A stretch of 7,223 bases of DNA from an uncultured Collinsella sp. (GTDB lineage: Bacteria > Actinomycetota > Coriobacteriia > Coriobacteriales > Coriobacteriaceae): the NCBI GenBank assembly GCA_934630375.1, contig CAKTVQ010000044.1, forward strand, positions 1 through 7,223, given 5' to 3'. The stretch's first letter is position 1, and every line of letters starts with the position of its first letter. Positions 5,898-7,223 of this stretch are shown here, piece after piece. The translations under genes and the position numbers were made by a program. The notes below the pieces were generated by a model. It did not search any database. It was not told the DNA's origin and worked only from the letters and a program-made list of their open reading frames with translations.

Positions 5898-7223
5898 TTA
5901 CTTTTTGCGGGAATTGGTGAAAGCCATGAGGGCCAGGCCAATAGTCAACCAGCCGATCACGATGCTCCACTCCACCATGTTGAGGGAGGCGGGAGAGAAC
6001 GGAATCACGAGCAGGCCGATGATGATGGCGCAGGCAGCGATAGCGAGGCCGATGCCGAACTTGCCGCCGGGAACTTCGTAGGGACGAGGCAGGTCGGGCT
6101 CGGTGAAGCGCATGCGCAGGCAGGCGAGGGCGACCATGCCGCAGGAGAAGATGAAGGCGAGAGCCGACACGTTGGTCAGAGGGATGAGCATGTTCTTGCC
6201 CAGGAACGGACCGATGACGGTGATGACGCCCAGGACGACGCAGGCAAGCTTGGGAGCGCCGGACTTGGGGTCGACCTCGGCGAATTTCTCGGGCAGCTGG
6301 CCCTTGCGGCCCATGGCGAGCATGATGCGGCTCGTGGCGCCGTAGAAGGAGTTCATCGGGCCCATGGGTCCAAGCGTGGCGATGACGAGCATGGCCAGGT
6401 ACAGAAGCATGTTGATGCCCTTGAGGCAGGCGAGCGCGGGAACCGGGCTCTTAACAAACTCATGCCAGTCGAGGATGGTGCCGAACGAGTAGATGCAGAC
6501 CATGTAGAAGCCGCCGGCGGCCAGCAGGGCCAGGGAGATGATCTTGCCGAACTTGTTCCAGTTGAGACCCTCGGCTGCTTCCTCAGCCTGCTGAGGAATG
6601 GTGTCGAAACCGGCGTAGAAGAACGGGGTCAGAACCAGGACCGACACGATGCCGGCGAACAGGCTGGTGCTCTCGGTAGCGGCCTTGCCGCCACCAGCGC
6701 CGGCGACCTGGGAGAACACGGGCATGGCGTTGTCCGGCGAGCCGGTGAACAGCGAGACGCCCATGGCGAGCAGCATGCCGCAGAGCAGGGCCTTGGTCAG
6801 GAAGGCCTGGAGCTTGGCGGCCGAGCTGGCACCGCGGAAGTTGAGGAAGATGACGTAGACTGCAAAGCCGAGCGCAATCAGCGTCGGGAACAAGTAAACG
6901 TCGGCGCCCAGGATGGTGTAGAGCTTGACGGCGCGCAGCCACTCAAGACCGGGTAGGCTGCCGAACATCTCGGACACGAGGGTCGAGATGGCGATGGCCT
7001 CCCACGGGCACAGGATGCCGTTGCCCAGGGCCAAAAGCCAGCCAGTGATGTAGCTCAGCGTACGGCCAAAGCTACGATCGACATACTCGACGATGCCGCC
7101 CGAGATGGGGATGGCAGCCGTGAGCTCACCGAAAACAGCTCCGACGGGCACGAGGAAGATTGCACCCAAGAGGAATGCGATCATAGCGGGAACGGGACCG
7201 CCGCCCACGACCATCCAGTCGCC
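5898..7223 (-). CDS. APC-superfamily amino acid/amine permease, N-terminus cut by window edge
   Basis: This is an integral membrane permease of the amino acid-polyamine-organocation superfamily. The frame is open to the window edge, giving 441 visible residues that begin GDWMVVGGGPVPA. The ATG at 7214 is internal, because this segment is the TM1-TM2 junction of APC proteins, so roughly the first helix is missing. Visible family features are the TM6-like segment TPFFYAGFDTIPQQAEEAAEG (about residues 199-219), the loop TSRIMLAMGRKGQLPEKFAEVD (about 297-318) typical of APC transporters, and LPRPYEVPGGKFG (about 378-390) before the last two helices. It ends with a short basic tail, NSRKK. The gene precedes the amidohydrolase on the same strand with a structured 130-nt spacer, so it probably imports that enzyme's substrate or exchanges substrate for product. 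Substrate specificity cannot be read from the sequence. Confidence 0.9.
   Translation of the reverse strand, partial: GDWMVVGGGPVPAMIAFLLGAIFLVPVGAVFGELTAAIPISGGIVEYVDRSFGRTLSYITGWLLALGNGILCPWEAIAISTLVSEMFGSLPGLEWLRAVKLYTILGADVYLFPTLIALGFAVYVIFLNFRGASSAAKLQAFLTKALLCGMLLAMGVSLFTGSPDNAMPVFSQVAGAGGGKAATESTSLFAGIVSVLVLTPFFYAGFDTIPQQAEEAAEGLNWNKFGKIISLALLAAGGFYMVCIYSFGTILDWHEFVKSPVPALACLKGINMLLYLAMLVIATLGPMGPMNSFYGATSRIMLAMGRKGQLPEKFAEVDPKSGAPKLACVVLGVITVIGPFLGKNMLIPLTNVSALAFIFSCGMVALACLRMRFTEPDLPRPYEVPGGKFGIGLAIAACAIIIGLLVIPFSPASLNMVEWSIVIGWLTIGLALMAFTNSRKK

Noticed and set aside
5778..6956. Open frame of 392 codons on the plus strand
   Set aside because: It is the reverse-strand shadow of the APC permease: extremely rich in G, E, D, H and Q with no recognisable motif.
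1..7223. A new defence, mobile or RNA-guided system
   Set aside because: No nuclease-helicase pair, integrase, transposase, reverse transcriptase, toxin-antitoxin pair, repeat array or attachment site was seen. The six genes fall into known families, and the novelty is limited to substrates and regulation.

Overview
The window is a GC-rich, tightly packed stretch in which all six recognisable genes lie on the minus strand, so transcription runs from high to low coordinates. The protein types fit a strict anaerobe of the class Coriobacteriia: a LytS/LytTR-type two-component system, a UMF1-type MFS transporter, and a cysteine-rich cytoplasmic amidohydrolase paired with an APC permease. A Collinsella-like gut actinobacterium is my best guess. 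It rests on overall protein flavour and base composition, not on a marker gene.

In transcription order, the first module is an APC-superfamily amino-acid/amine permease (its start lies beyond position 7223) followed by a metal-dependent amidohydrolase of the imidazolonepropionase/Xaa-Pro dipeptidase-like group. A 130-nt spacer with a long GC-rich stem-loop separates them. The pair looks like an uptake-and-hydrolysis unit for an unidentified amide, peptide or cyclic substrate. It ends at a good intrinsic terminator at about 4403-4430.

The second module is a sensor histidine kinase of the LytS/YehU type (two membrane helices, GAF-like linker, His_kinase plus HATPase_c) and, 35 nt downstream, its LytTR-type response regulator. 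The kinase start lies only about 26 nt past the terminator, so its promoter must overlap or precede the terminator. A perfect 15-bp palindrome holding a possible -10 element sits directly in front of the hairpin.

Downstream come a zinc-dependent phospholipase C-like protein without a signal peptide (92 nt after the regulator) and a UMF1-family MFS transporter that runs off the window at position 1. These two could be co-transcribed with the two-component system or have their own weak promoters.

There is no gene-free stretch longer than about 130 bases, and I saw no tRNA, rRNA, CRISPR array, insertion sequence or phage gene. I found no clearly new defence or mobile system. The points worth a second look are the orphan substrate of the permease/amidohydrolase pair, the terminator-promoter overlap before the kinase, and the cytoplasmic phospholipase-like protein beside a two-component system.
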